The translations under genes were made by a program, and so were the position numbers. From Macrotrachela quadricornifera (taxonomy: Eukaryota > Rotifera > Eurotatoria > Philodinida > Philodinidae): a stretch of DNA of 64,000 nt. The stretch covers positions 20,911 to 84,910 of the forward strand of contig JAJEKB010000829.1 in assembly GCA_022393335.1 (NCBI GenBank). The letters run 5' to 3'. Below the pieces are notes generated by a model. That model was not told where the DNA came from, searched no databases, and worked only from the letters and a program-made list of their open reading frames with translations. Positions 22,481 to 36,240 of this stretch are shown here, in pieces; within the stretch, counting starts at the first letter, position 1; each line of letters opens with the position of its first letter.

Positions 22481-25400
22481 CAGCGTTAAAACGTCGATAT
22501 ATCGACTGAAATTTTCCGTTTATCACACTGAATGATATTCAATCGAGACAATAAAAGATTCATTCTTACCGCTTCCATATTGAATAATCCTCTTCTGACG
22601 TATCATATCACTGCCTATCTAATGTTACAAACTAATGCTTTATTTTTATCGATATATCATTAAATTTTAATAATTAATTTTCAATCATTAGCAATTCAAA
22701 ATATTTTATGTAGATGAATAGATAATTGTACCGAAGACTTCTATTTATATATATGGCGTTTAATATTTCGATTTGATAGAATTTAAATGCTTAATCTTTA
22801 AACTTTGTTTTTCCATATCAATCTTTTTATATTTTTGTTACTAACTGCGGAAATTAGATTATTCTAAATGTTCATGATGGAATAGAACGTCAGTTATAAA
22901 ATTACAATTTGTATTCATATCGATGAGTAATGAAAGATGAAGAATATAAATCAATCTGTTAATATGAATGTGGTAAAAAAAAGTCTTGCTTTTGAGAATA
23001 AATCAATGTACAAAAACTAACAGAATAGCAGAGTATTTATTTTATTAGTTTTGTCTTCATCTTCAAGATTAACAAGTATTTATAATCTACTTATTATGTA
23101 CTATATCCAACCTTGATCATTGAAATAATCGTCTGCGATGGCTAGTAAGAAAAACATCTATTCTGACTAATTTATTTTGCTAATTAAATACAAGAATAGA
23201 AAGAAAATAGAGATAATCTGTAAAATCCGATGGGAAAAAGGTGTATGCTTAATATCAAAATACTATGATTTCTTTAATCATCGTTTTCTGTGACCTGTCT
23301 CAATATAATATATAAACGATTTTCTTATGAAAAAACAAAACTAAATGTAAATCTTAAAGTAAAATCAAATTTTTCGAAGTTCTCAACCAATTTTTAATAA
23401 GAACAATTAGCCAAAATTTCTATCTATTAAACATGCAATTTTCTTTCGTAAACTAAATAGTATTCTAAATTAAATTTGCTCGTAATTCATATGAATTATT
23501 TTTGTATGCATTCACAATACTCACATAAGCGTTATAATATTACTAATAAATATTCTACATAAATTCGTTCTCTTTTTTATATAAATAAGATTAATTACTA
23601 AGTAATAAGTGTATGTCATCATTTCCATACATATCATATATATATTTGTCAAACAGATTATATCTAACAATATTATTTCCTTTTGATTTTACTGACTTTA
23701 TTGTGCACATTATCTTTATCACTGAATTTCAAATAAGACGAAGAATACTAGATAATGTCTCTTTCATCGTTCAGTATTGATTTGTGTACTTTTTATCCTG
23801 ATTCTATTTCAAGCATAAAGTATGATATTTATGTTAAATATCATTCTTTATTTATACAATCTTATAAATTAATCTTGCAAGAATTATATTTTCTTTTTGC
23901 ATTTGACAAGATATTGTAGCTATACATGATTTGAATGTGCTTCTTGCAGAAAAATACGTAGATGAATTATTTATATACTACGTACAGCACAATGTCTGTC
24001 AATAATATTAGCATCGTTAGTGTTACAGATACTTCATGAAATATGATCAACAATTATTATTAAAAAAAAATTTGAGACGTTTTTTTTTTTGTGAAGTTTC
24101 TATTTGTATCAATCAATTGACGATTAATAATAAGATATTATTTAATATAAAACAATTATAAATAAGCTCACATATTGATGAAATATTTACTAGTAATAGC
24201 AAATATTGATGCACCAATACCATGTTTGCAAATATTACAAAATCTGTAGGTTACTATATAATTCAAGCTGCGAGCATAATTGAAGAGTAGATATTTCAAT
24301 ATGACAATTTACATCCAGTATTACTACAGCAACCTATATATTTTTGTGATACTTTATTTTTCAACACAGCATATGATCTTGATTGTATGATGTGAATTCT
24401 TCTTTAAATTCATGAGAATAAAAATAATTAAGATAATCACAGTTCTAATAAGAAAAGAATTCAATTACTTTGACTCTTTATAATAGTTTTTAACGCAAGA
24501 AATAGTATAATCATGAACATTTATCATTACTTCTTACATAGAAGATATTGAATCAGATAACTGTTTGACCGATTATGCAATATAAATCACGCTTTGAAAT
24601 TGAGTGAAGTGTTAATATGGCAAGAATATTGATGATCATCTTTTATTACCGTTTATCGAACAGAATGAATGTGTACTTCTTCCGGAGGATATGTTTAGTG
24701 ATAGAATGAAACAAAAACAAAATAATCAGTTTTTTTTTCAAATTAATGATCGAAGAAACTATAATTTGATGTTTATATTCTATACTTTGAATCATCTGCA
24801 ATAATGCCTTACAGAAAAGAATAGATTGAGAAGATTGATTAGATTTTTCTTGCTAGAAGAAGTGTGTATGATTGTCTAGAAGGTCGTTTCACAAAGAAAG
24901 CTTGTTAAATATTATGTAAATATATTCCTATCGTGATCTATGTCATGTATATCTTATTTGATTAATTCTGAGTTTGATTATTTTCCCTAATATATTTGAA
25001 CGGTAGATTTTTAATCTAGAAAAATTTTTTTAGCGCATATTTATTCTAAATGTAAAAATCAAAAGCACGAGATATGCTTTTCAGAATATTTTTTCAATTT
25101 TTGTAGAAATTTTAAAGATTGAAGGAGGTGTATAAGACATTTTGCTTTACAGATTACCATTTCATGATTAACATAACTACAAATAGTAGATTTGATTTTA
25201 TTTCTATTGACATACAAATTTTAAAAAAACAATATAGAAATCGCAAAAAGTCATGGTAATTTATTGAATTATAATTAATTTAATATTTTAGAATTTAATT
25301 TACATATATGTTTGAAAAAAATAATATAAATGTCAAAATCCGTGATATATTAATCAGTAATCATAACAAGTCTCGAAATATGCATCGTTTTTTTTTTTTT

Positions 25401-25777
25401 ATTAAATTATTTTTAATAGACAAATTTTAAATACATAAGAATCTCTTCACATCTTTACATACAGTAGAACAATGTTTGTCTGACAAGGTTTTTTGCTCTT
25501 TTGCGTTCTGTTCTTATCGTACATTTACTGTAGAAGTGGTTTTTTTTTTCGTTCCTTTCATAACTATGCATAAAAGGTGACTATTTTGTTTTGTTTCTGT
25601 TCGTGTTAGAATATTGCATCACGCCTTGCGTATTTATTCTATACTTTTTTTTTTCTTTTTTTTACATAGAAATCTAATCAATCAATATTATGACTTTCAC
25701 TTGTAAATACACAATCAAATTCATTTTTTTTTTGCAGTTTGATTATGATCAATTTTTTTCCATAGACAATACGTATA
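22481..25777. other. Intergenic, no gene recognised
   Basis: 3.3 kb of AT-rich DNA with no exon chain, RNA gene or clear repeat. The final 400 bp has poly-T tracts and two pyrimidine-rich AG acceptors (TTTTTTTTTGCAG near 25738 and TTTTTTTCCATAG ending at 25765). The second lies 12 nt before the innexin ATG. Confidence 0.4.
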
Positions 25778-27078
25778 ATGGACTTTACTGAAGTCATAGA
25801 TAATGCTAAACGATTTGCTGGAGGAAACAAGGATGAAAATAATTATGATGATCTTGTCGTAGATCGACTTCATAATCGATATACAGTTGCAATATTAATA
25901 TGTTCTTGTATTGCAATTTCAACATATCAATATATTGGTAAGAAATTAAAAAAATACATATATACATATATATATATATATAATATTTGATAACAGATAA
26001 TCCAATAGAATGTTGGGTTCCAGCTCAATTTACTGGTAATTATGAAGATTTTACAAATCGTTTATGTTATATACAAAATACATATCATGTAGCAAGAGAT
26101 CAATCAGTTCCACAAACTTCTAGTTCACGACATGAACGAACCTTGAAATATTATCAGTGGATTAATTTTGTTCTTTTACTTCAAGCACTTTGTTTTAGTT
26201 TACCTCGTATTATATGGCATTCATTTAATGATAAAATTGGTCTACCTGTTAGCAATCTTGTTGAAGCATCAAATAAATCTGATTCATTCGATAACGATGA
26301 AGAGCGAGGCAAAGGTATATATCAAATTACATAGTCATTGATATAAACTTGTTTTTTATTCATACAATTAGTTATCAAATATATTGCTGATTGTCTGCAA
26401 AGATATGAAGAATATGTTAATCCTTTCAAGCGTGATAACTTGACTCGTCGAGAGCATATCAGTCGTCAATGTCGTTTATTTTGTCAAGCACGTACAGGAG
26501 CAACTTTGGCTTCTTTTTATATATTTATTAAATTTCTATATATATTAAATTTAATTTTTCAAATATTATTTCTTCAATATTTTCTTAGTTATCATGATAT
26601 ATATTATCTTCAATATGGTTGGAATGTATTAATAAAATTATTTTCTGGCTATTCATTACCAGAAAGTAAATTATTTCCACATATAACATTATGTGATTTT
26701 AAAATACGTGAATTAGGTGAACAACATTATTATACAGTTGAATGTATACTTGTTATAAATATATTTATTGAAAAAATGTATTTTATATTATGGTTATGGT
26801 TTGGTATATTATTAATACTAACATTTATTGACATAATACGTCTTATATATCGTATATTTTTTCGTCATTCACGTAATGTTTTTATTACCGATAATTTAGA
26901 TTTAATTATTAGAAGTCATGTAACAAAAGAAAAACAATTTCGATATTTTCTTCGACAGTTTCCTATTGATAATTTGTTTGCATTACGAATTATTTCAGCT
27001 AATTCAGGTTCATTAATTGTTGCAGAAATTCTCGATGAATTATTTCGTCGAAAATTAGTTCATAATTCTGATGTTTAA
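25778..27078 (+). CDS. Innexin gap-junction protein
   Basis: Three exons (25778-25937, 25997-26314, 26372-27078) encode 394 residues, the usual length for the family. Innexins form gap junctions and hemichannels in protostomes. Visible: a charged N-terminal leader, span 1 (YTVAILICSCIAISTYQYIG), and extracellular loop 1 with the conserved CWVPAQF and a second Cys in NRLCYIQN. The family signature YYQW follows in KYYQWINFVLLLQALCFSLP (span 2). After a cytoplasmic loop come span 3, extracellular loop 2 with two Cys (ITLCDFK and TVECILV), span 4 (FILWLWFGILLILTFIDI) and a C-terminal tail with an FALRIISANSG motif. The stop codon overlaps an AATAAA signal. The gene is convergent with FRA10AC1, only 44 bp between the stops. 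Confidence 0.95.
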
Positions 27079-27082
27079 TAAA
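27077..27082 (+). promoter_or_regulatory. Poly(A) signal overlapping the innexin stop codon
   Basis: AATAAA starts inside the TAA stop (27076-27078) and is followed by an A-rich run. If used, the innexin 3' UTR would be about 15-30 nt, which fits the 44 bp available before the convergent FRA10AC1 coding region. Confidence 0.55.
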
Positions 27083-27122
27083 AGAAAAAAAAAGAAAAAA
27101 TGAATTTTAATATTAATACAAT

Positions 27123-29678
27123 TTAAAAGAACAATGTTTGAAGATATTCTTCGAATTCGTCTTCTCTAAATAGAATTAAATAAATATTAAATAAATATTA
27201 ACAAAGAAAATATTTAACCTTGTTGTTTCGCGTGTTTCTGCTAATGGTTTTGACCATATTTTTCCATCATCTGGTATTGTTGTTGTATCATCATCATCAT
27301 CAAGACGACTCTTTTTTTGTACAGTTGTTGACGGTTCAATGATTTCTGTTACTTCAGTATCTGATTCTTTTGATTTTGGTACAACTTCTTTTACTCTACA
27401 AGAAAAAAAGAAAAGATTTTGATTATCAGCGCAGAAAAAAAATCCTCTAAAATTTACTTATGACCAAAATGAAGTTTTTTTGTACATGATGGACATAATC
27501 CTTAAAAAAACAAAACAAAATAAAGAATAAGTATAAATTTAAATGAAAATATTATTTATTTACGTAATTTAACTAAAGCATCTCGTTTTTTTCCATGTTC
27601 AACATAACCAAATAGAACTTCCCAACTTCGTAAATTTTCTTTTTCATCACATCGTTTTTCACCACATATAAATTGACCTAAACAATAAAATGTAATTTAT
27701 TATTTAGAATGTAAAAGATAAAAATATGATAGATATTTAAACTGAAAATATAATCTCTCTTTTAACACACACAATGCCATGTATGAAAGTAAAATTAAAT
27801 TACAGGAAATTACTTCAGTAAGAATAAATAATCAAATATAAATAATGAATCAAGACTTTATATATCAGAATAGAAAATAGCTAAACTGATTGTGTCATGT
27901 TTAATGTTTCTTTTATTTACTTCTCTCCTTCTACCTAAAATCAAGATTTTCTTTTGCTTTTTTGTTTCATCTATCTTCCTTGTTAAAGCAACTTGCATTT
28001 CACTAATACAATAATGTTTTTATTTATATGCTCCTGGTGAACCGTTGCTTACTAATATTCCAATTAAATCTTTTTTATAAGTACTTCAGAGCAATGCAAA
28101 TAAACGTGTGCAAAAAAAAAAGAAATAATACGATAGAATAAATATATACCTCGACTATGCAAAATATCATAAAGGTTTTTTGTATATCTTCACTATTTGA
28201 TTTGTCTTTCTCGACTAATTTTTTATACTATAAATGCATACATTGAGTTTTTATTTATACGAGTAAACCTTAGAGCGATTCTTCAAAATCACTATTTCTA
28301 CCTCGAAATACGAAAATTTACTTATTTTTGTATATATACCTTTATTCATCTGAATTAGTTTATAAACGCAAATGTAGATTTGGATTCAAAAATTTCAAAT
28401 GGTTACTGCTCGGGTCATCTTTATTGACTAGACGACAAATAGTTTTATTGAATGTTGGAGCATAGCACAAAATGTTATCAATCTCGAAATTTTAGCTAAC
28501 AATTATCATATCAAACATCGAAAATTCTATAAAGCAATCACAATTAGAGAGGATCTATCAGAAATATCTATGATAGCATGGAAGATTTAGAAAATATTGT
28601 AAGATTACATGAATTTGCTCAGAATTCGAGTGTCTATAAATACAACATCCAGAATCTTAGTAAATCTCAACGATTGCAAGTAATAATGTTAATACAGTGC
28701 ACCATCATTAGAGATTTTTAAAAGATTTTCTAAAACAACGAAAGTTCCATGACCTTTCCAAGCCTATTAGTTTTCACATCTAATTGCAAACAATATGTAT
28801 TACTAAGAATTTTATTCTTAATTACTCATATATACTTCATTGATATGCGAATTTCTTGATTATTTAAAATTACCTTTTCCACTTACAACTTCCCGATCAA
28901 TACGCCATCGCATAGCAATTTTTTTTTCTTGCCAATGACTAAGATCACATATACAATATTCTTTAAATAATTTATCATAATATTTTTTAGCCAAACGTTT
29001 TTCCCTAAAAATAAAAAAATTTCTTTATATAAAAAAGAGAAATAAAAATGAAATTTATTTAACCATGTTTCATCAGGTTCATCATCTTCTTCATTCCATA
29101 AAAATCTATGTTCACTTCGAATAATATCTAAATCAGTTTTATCATTTGAACTAAGAATTAAAAGTAAAATAATACTTTAAATAAATGAATAAAAAAAGAA
29201 AATTTTAACTCACTCACGTATCTCGTTTAAAAATTGCATCAAAAGATTTTTCTTTTGAATAAAAACGAACATAATCATTTACTAATCGTTTATGACGTTC
29301 ATATGCATTCATTGCCATAAATTGTGAACGAAATCGTTCTCTAAGAAGAAATTAATAATTATTTTAATTAATTAAATATAATATAACAAACCTATTAGCA
29401 CTTTGTATACGATCATCTTTTTGTGTAAGACCAGTAGTTTTATGAAAAGTTACTTTTTCCGAAAGATCTTCACGTTTTCGTCTAGAAGAAATAAATATAT
29501 ATATTAATATAATTAAATATCTATTTATATTATTTACTTTTTTTCATCTCTTTCAGTATTATCAAATTCCGAATTAAGATCGGATACTTCATCAACCTGT
29601 TAATTAAAATAAAATTAATGAAATAAATATTATAAAAGAATAGTTACATACATGAGCTAAATCAGCAATTTGTGCCAT
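27123..29678 (-). CDS. FRA10AC1: FRA10AC1 homologue, spliceosome-associated protein
   Basis: About ten short exons on the minus strand give a basic and acidic, soluble nuclear-type protein. It begins MAQIADLAH and continues with ERFRSQFMAMNAYERHKRLV, then the conserved core HRFLWNEEDEPDETWEKRLA, KKYYDKLFKEYCICDLSHW, MRWRIDREVVSGKGQFICG, the pairs CGEKRC and LCPSCTKKLHFGH (probable zinc ligands) and SWEVLFGYVEHGEKR-like text. An acidic tail ends EDEFEEYLQTLFF, matching the human C-terminus in pattern. FRA10AC1 is found in late spliceosome preparations, with no defined enzymatic role. One intron (about 27681-28873) is 1.2 kb while the rest are near 50-70 bp. A pyrimidine-rich acceptor ends at 29705, 27 nt before the ATG. 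Confidence 0.93.
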
Positions 29679-30673
29679 AATGTCGTATCTCTTTTTTTAG
29701 ATATCTTGAAAAAGAAGAATAAGAATTTTAGTATATTTTAATGTAATAAAGAAAAAAAATTTATGATATATATTAAAAAATAAAAGTTTATTATATCGAA
29801 TTATTGGTTATTGTATGTCTGAAAATAAAAATGATAAATAACTATTTATTGTAATTAAAAATTAAATTTACTCAAATGTTAACCGATCGATGTTATTTTC
29901 TTCTTATTTATTTAGTTTTCTGTATGGTCATTTTTATTATTATGTTCAATAAATAGTCAAATCAAATTCGGAAAGATAGTATTTTATATTGAAACGAATT
30001 TTTTCTCATTGATATCATTTTGGAGTAAAATTTTCACATGCGCAACTTTATGATCACGTATCAATGGGATTGTTCTATCTGATACATGTATTTTATGGAT
30101 AAGTTGGAAAGGTAACTGATATTATTCATTTCAATGTGTTTGGAGGACAATCTAACAAAAATAAAAATGTGATCATCTTCATTATTGCAATAAAATTTTT
30201 ACTTATTAATTGATTGTATTATTTGCTGATTTTATTATTGAAAATAGAAAGATAATGTTTCCTTTTTAATTTAGATGATTTTGTTTATCTAGAACAAATA
30301 ATTGTTTCTTTTTATTATTTAGTTAAATATTGCTTAAATTAATGACACTATATAAAAATATGGTTATATATCCTATATCGATTGACTTAGATTAAGATAA
30401 TCGATTAGGTAAAATCTGATATATATATATATATCTATGTAGGTTTTTTAATTTATTTTTATATGAGAATATACGTCCAGTTACATATCATACTATATTT
30501 GAATAAGATAAAAACAAACAACATCAAAAATTCTCAGGTTCTTTTTCTTCATACATAAACATATCTATTGCACGATATTAAAATAAATCAATAAATAATG
30601 TTACATATAACTATAATTTTTTTCTTCTAAAACAAAATACAATAACAATATAGATGAATATTAGAAGTAATAT
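29679..30673. other. Intergenic, no gene recognised
   Basis: About 1 kb of AT-rich DNA between the FRA10AC1 start and the signal peptide peptidase stop. A (TA)n run near 30420 is the only repeat seen. Confidence 0.4.
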
Positions 30674-32027
30674 TTATTCGGTTTTCTTTTCATTCGTTGT
30701 TGGATGATCTTCATAAGCAAACATTGTTGTCCAATCTTTACGAATCAATGCTGTGAGTAATGGAAAACCGAGACAAAGTGGAACAATATAAAGTAAAGCT
30801 GGTTGACCATGTTTAAATATTTGAAGTATAAGTATTGTTATCATTAATGCAATAATATAAGCTACAAATGAAACACTAAAATAAAGTTTTGATGATGATT
30901 TACGTGTCATATCATATCGAAGCATTAAAGCAATAAATGCACCTGGAACGACAATATCCCCTAAATAATAACAAAATCGAATAAAATATTTCTAAAAAAA
31001 AAAAGAGTTAAATATACCAAGTCCAAGCATAGCAAATTTATTTGCTGCAAATATTCCATTTTCAATTAAATCTTGAGGAAAAATTAATTTAATTGGTGCA
31101 TCAAATGATTTTGCAACTGTGATCATTACTAAACAAAAAAAAACAAAAATAAAAAATGAAATTTATCAGTAGAAAATAAATCTTTACCATTTGTACCAAA
31201 AACCCAAAATATATCATAAACAAATAAACCACCAAGTAAAACACATCCATTAAGAACTCTAAAATTATAGAACGAAAAAAAATCATTTTTTTCTTTTCTC
31301 GCATAATTAAATTTTGAATAATTACTTATTAAAATGAAGAATTTCAATAGCATTAATTGAAAATGCAATTCCAAATATATTATTAGCAATCCAATGACGT
31401 TTAAGTAAATACCACACACCAATTAAAATACAAAAAAATAATCCAATAACATCAACAAGATCAAATTTAAAATCTAGATGCATTATATCATTATTTGAAG
31501 AATTATTTTCCGAGAGTTTTATATGAAATTGTCTTTCACGAAGTTTATCAAATAATGGTAAACGTATTTTAGATAATATTGGATGTAATGCACGAAAAAG
31601 TGCAACTATTCCAATAAGAAAAAAATAAATATTTAAAACAAATGTTATATACTCTTTTGAAACAAGTAATATAACAAGATAAACACCAAATAAAAATCCA
31701 CTTGCAATAAAAGGAAACATAGCCGCTAGAAAAAAAAGAACGTTTTTTTCTTCAAAAAATTTATAAAAATTTTATTTAATTACCATCTTTAGCTGTAAGT
31801 ACTTCAGGTTTTTCTCCAGATTGTTTTTGTTTATCTTTATGTGTTATTGATCGATATGAACCAAAATAAACACATAAAAGTGCAGCAAGAACAAGAAATG
31901 AATAAGATAATAACATTCCATCAGTACGTGCTACAAAAACTTCTTTTATTGTTGTATTTGTTTGATTAACAATATCAAGAGTATCAAGTAATGGTGATAT
32001 TGTTACATTTTCGGTTGATGCAGCCAT
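30674..32027 (-). CDS. HM13: Signal peptide peptidase, intramembrane aspartyl protease
   Basis: Five exons (31784-32027, 31326-31725, 31188-31258, 31018-31128, 30674-30960) encode 370 residues. The enzyme cleaves leftover signal peptides within the ER membrane. Both catalytic aspartates are visible: YD in FVYDIFWVFGTN and GLGD in MLGLGDIVVPGAF. The PAL motif is in HGQPALLYIVP. The N-terminal lumenal region has two or three N-glycosylation sequons (ENVT, VNQT, TNTT) before span 1. The C-terminus NEKKTE is a KKxx ER-retrieval signal, as expected for this ER protein and not for the endosomal SPPL proteins. The gene is divergent from the JmjC gene at 32765 with a 737-bp shared upstream region. 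Confidence 0.95.
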
Positions 32028-32764
32028 ATTTCAGTTTTTAATAATGAATAAATTGTTGTTTATTATTACCATTAATCTTCTATCCACGACGCATAGTTTT
32101 TATTCGAAGTTGAAAATCAGCCAATTATTAATAAGAATAGATGTCTCAAAAATTGAAAAACAGTCATTTAGTGGTTTTTGTGTAGGACGTTATTGACGTA
32201 ATGATGTAGAAAATAGAAAAAGCGTGATTAAGTAGAAGATAATTATATTTATGTGCGTAGGAGGAATAATTCATTCGTAATTATTACAATTAACCTTGAC
32301 ATATATATCAAAGTTTGAGAAAATGACATCAAAAAGTGAGAAGGTTGTTAATGAAAATATTTTTCTTATATTATCAGTTTTAAATCATGTTATAAAATCT
32401 TGTAAAAAAGGCATGTTATCAATCTCTAACAATACTTGCTTTTAGCCACTATCATTTTGTATATTTCAAAATACAATTCTATTATTTTATTTACATATAT
32501 TGAATAAATACTAGACTAATAATAATTATCATAGATAACTAAAAAACCAATTTAATCTTTGCAAAATTTACTGTATTTTTTTTAAAATTAATTCTTTGAT
32601 TGAAAATAAATTTTATATAATCGAAATCGAAATTATTCTAATAAGTACCTTCAACCAATCATTGGAAAAAATAGATGTCATAACTAGCAATGATTATTAA
32701 TGTTTAGAAATATAATATACAAAAATACATAAACAATCCAAAATCGAACAAAACTATAATATCT
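32028..32764. promoter_or_regulatory. Divergent upstream region of SPP and the JmjC gene
   Basis: 737 bp of AT-rich DNA between two start codons that point away from each other. No TATA box or repeat stands out. It must contain at least the proximal promoters of both genes unless one is expressed from a distant trans-spliced transcript. Confidence 0.4.
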
Positions 32765-33836
32765 ATGTCAAAAATTATTAATGAAAAAATTCAATCTATT
32801 ATTCATCAATGTGAATCTCTATCTAATGATGATATTGAAAATCTTTCAAATTATAAAAAATTAAAAATTATTTCTTCAATAAAATCAAAACGAAAATGTG
32901 ATATTTATCTTATATTAGCTATTGTATTTGGTTTACTTGGTATATTTACAACAAGTATATCTCATATGGGTATTGAACATGTTCTTAAATATTCATATGA
33001 AAAAATCTTTTCAATTGATATTTATCATGAAGAATGTCTTGCACCAAAACTTGAAACACTTATTGATACATTTCGTTTACCAACATCTTGTTCAATATGT
33101 CGTAATATTGATCATATTGATCGTATATCAAATATAACACGAGATGAATTTGAAGAAAAATATGCATATACAAATCATCCTGTTATTATAACTGATGCAA
33201 TGAATAATTGGTTAGCAATAGAAAAATTTAATTTTAAATTTTTTAAACGTCTTTATCATGAAAATTCAAGTGCATTACGTGCTGTTGAAGAAAATTGTCA
33301 ATTTTTTCCATATAAAAATAAAGATGAATTTGAAACATTAGGTGATGTTTTTGATATGGATTTAAATCGTGCTTATATGATTGATGAAAATTATCGACCA
33401 TGGTATGTTGGATGGAGTAATTGTGATTATTCAACAGCATATCTTCTTCGACAATATTATACAAGACCTTATTTTTTACCTGAAAAATCTGAATCAAGTA
33501 AACTTGATTGGATTTTTATGGTTTGTAAAATATATTAAAAAGAGAAAAAGAAAAGTTAATTGAATTTATGTATTTATTTTTAAATAGGGAACACCAGGAT
33601 TTGGTGCACATATGCATATTGATAATGTTGATTTACCATCATGGCAAGCACAAGTACGAGGTCGAAAACAATGGACTCTTCGTCCAGTACCTGAATGTTA
33701 TTTTATTTGTAAAGAATTAAATTTTATTGTTGAACCAGGAGAAATTATTGTACTTAATACTAATGTATGGTATCATAAAACATTTGTAATTAGCGAAGAT
33801 GAAATAAGTATTACGATTGGATCAGAATTTGATTAA
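32765..33836 (+). CDS. Membrane-anchored JmjC/cupin-type oxygenase
   Basis: Two exons (32765-33520, 33588-33836) encode 334 residues. Residues 1-45 are polar, residues 46-66 form one membrane span (CDIYLILAIVFGLLGIFTTS), and the remainder is a JmjC/cupin_8 domain on the far side of the membrane. The domain opens with HPVIITDAMNNW. The Fe(II) triad is visible as H262-x-D264 in HMHIDN and H315 in WYHKTF, with the family's WQAQVRGRKQWTL and PGEIIVLNT strands between them. Such enzymes use Fe(II) and 2-oxoglutarate to hydroxylate proteins or small molecules. A type II anchor puts the domain in the ER/Golgi lumen or outside the cell, so a histone demethylase role is unlikely. Cysteines cluster at CSIC. 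The substrate is unknown. Confidence 0.8.
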
Positions 33837-34701
33837 TTTTCAAGGTGCTGCTTTTGTTTTTCTTTTTTACTAATACTCTTTTATATCTAGTCATTAATAT
33901 AACATTTTCTATATTTATAAAGTTTAATAACGTTTTATAATATGACAATAAAATTTTGCAATTTATTCATTGATATGTTAAACAAAATATACGAACTATT
34001 TTTATAATTTTGATTCGTATTTTTTTAAGAAAAATCTTAAATGTTTTAATGTATTAATATAAATAAAAGCATTAATATAAAAAAGATATTCAGTGCTTTC
34101 TTCTATAGAATAAATACATTGGTAAAATATATTTTCTCTTTTTTCTTTGACCATATGAATTACAAATACCTACAATGCTTTGGAGAAAAAATACTTTTTT
34201 GAGATTTGATTTGATGGAAGCAACATGTTTAGATATATTATAAATAGCAATTAGGTTATAGTTATTTACAATATTTTCTATGAATTGATTTCGATTATTT
34301 AATTTTTATTTGGTAAAAAATGAATAAGTATTTATATAAGACACTACATATATTTATGATTCATGCGATATGATTGATAATAATCAAATATGAAATTTTT
34401 CAAGAGAAAACGGCTAAAATTGATATCAAAGCCTAAATTTAACTTCCGATGATTTCATTAATTTTGAAGTCAATTGAAGTGAGATATATAGTTACTGTTT
34501 AAGTATGGTTCTAATCAGATATTTTATTGAATTTCAAATGATTTTTTTTTATGAAGCCTAAAATCAACTCAAGACGAATTACTTCTTTCTTAAACTTTTT
34601 CCTTGAATTAATTACTCTTTTTAAATATACAATTAATGTATTACATTAAAAAAAATTAATTATTAGGAACGGTTTTTGAATGTCGATAAAAAAATATTTT
34701 T
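33837..34701. other. Intergenic between convergent JmjC and claudin-like genes
   Basis: 865 bp of AT-rich DNA with several AATAAA-like signals on both strands (for example near 33950 and 34062). No exon or repeat was recognised. Confidence 0.4.
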
Positions 34702-35601
34702 TCATGTGTTACGGTTGTCATATGGTGGTGGTTCACCAAAAACATCCTCGAACGATGTTTCATCACGTGGTACCATAATAACTTTACTCCAACCTGGTTG
34801 AAAAGTTTCATCAGTTAATTGTTTATAAAGTTCTTTTTCGTCTTCGGCTAATTTCATTTCAATAAATTTTTTCCATATTATTGTTGTAATCGATGTTATT
34901 AAACAAATAATTGACAGTACTACCACTAAAAATAGATAATTATATATTTTTACTCAGAAAATTATTTACAATTTACCAACAACCATATACACTACTCCTG
35001 TACTGGAATGAAATACTACACGTTTTGCATCCATAATAAATACTCCTGGTGAATAAAATTGTGTGAATCCAATAAGTACTAACACACCTATAAGAACAGC
35101 TGTAAATGATGATATAAGAAGTAATACAATCCAAATAAAAACGGTAATATAGCGCATATAATAATTATTTATATTATAAAGTAAGAGTATTAATGTAGCC
35201 CAAGATGGAAATATTGTTATATTAGAAATAAACAATGCAACTGAAGATAATATAAGAATAATATTAAAAGATTGAGGTCGAGTTTCTTTTGTCCAACTAT
35301 CACATGTAATCAACCAATTTGGTTGATGTCCAGTACATAAACTCCATAAACCAAATGAACCGGTTTCAAGCATATGAGAATATTCTAATTTTGTATTTAC
35401 TACTTTTGAGACATTACCAGCATTAATTATATCATTATCAATATTAGTTAATTCATACTGAAACCAAGAATTCGAACGAAAACCTAGTAAAAGTAGAAAA
35501 GATTCTAATGTTATAAGAACACAAACCATCATTAATGGCCATTTTAAAACTGAATAATCATTTGTTGTACTTATCAAAGCCATTAAATTACGCATTGCCA
35601 T
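34702..35601 (-). CDS. Claudin/PMP22-superfamily-like four-span protein with PPxY tail
   Basis: Two exons (34977-35601, 34702-34925) encode 282 residues with four predicted spans. These are VLKWPLMMVCVLITLESFLL; FNIILILSSVALFISNITIF; the segment around YITVFIWIVLLLISSFTAVL; and VVYMVVVVVLSIICLITSI. The first extracellular loop has a Trp, then FGLWSLC and a second Cys 10-11 residues on (WLITC). This matches the W-GLW-C-C signature of claudins, PMP22 and gamma-subunit-like proteins. The cytoplasmic tail ends FGEPPPYDNRNT, a PPxY site for WW domains such as those of NEDD4-type ligases. An AG acceptor at 35611-35612 lies 10 nt before the ATG. Exact subfamily is uncertain; the loop is longer than in classical claudins. 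Confidence 0.7.
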
Positions 35602-36240
35602 TTTTGCGTACTAGTAAAATTATATTATTTATAGAACTATACTAAAAAACGATAAAGAGAGAACATATACTACATAAATATTGTATTTTCAATACAATGC
35701 TCGATATTCACAAGTATTCATTTTATGCTTCAATGATTATAAAGAAACCAATCACACTGTATACGTATCGGTAAGAAAAAGAAGCATCAATAATAATACA
35801 TATAAAGGCAAATCGAACAAAATAAAGAGCCCAACCATCATCAAAACAGACAAACGTTGGTGTTCTTTTTTCATCGGTATGTCCTTTAAACGTAGTGAAT
35901 AACTACAAAAATTGGATGAAAAGAAAAATAGAAAGAAAAATAAAGTTCAATAAGCAATATAAATGAATAACTGTTCATATGGAACAGAATGGCAAAAATC
36001 TCTGTTTCACATGTATATACAAATATACATATTTTTAATTACATTTTTTTTCCCTTCAGTATTAAATTTATGCATCGATGATTTACGGCAAAAAAAAAGA
36101 AATATTATATATATTTTTTTTTTTCATTGTATATATTTGATCACTAGATGTCTCCAGAAGTCGATCAAGGTTTTCCATTGTTTACCATGTTTGGATGTAA
36201 TTACACCATATCAAATGGTTTCAGTATATATAGTATGTTG
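35602..36240. other. 5' flank of the claudin-like gene, no gene seen
   Basis: About 640 bp of AT-rich DNA. Short open frames at 35681-35902 and 35963-36241 are low-complexity and isolated. Confidence 0.4.
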
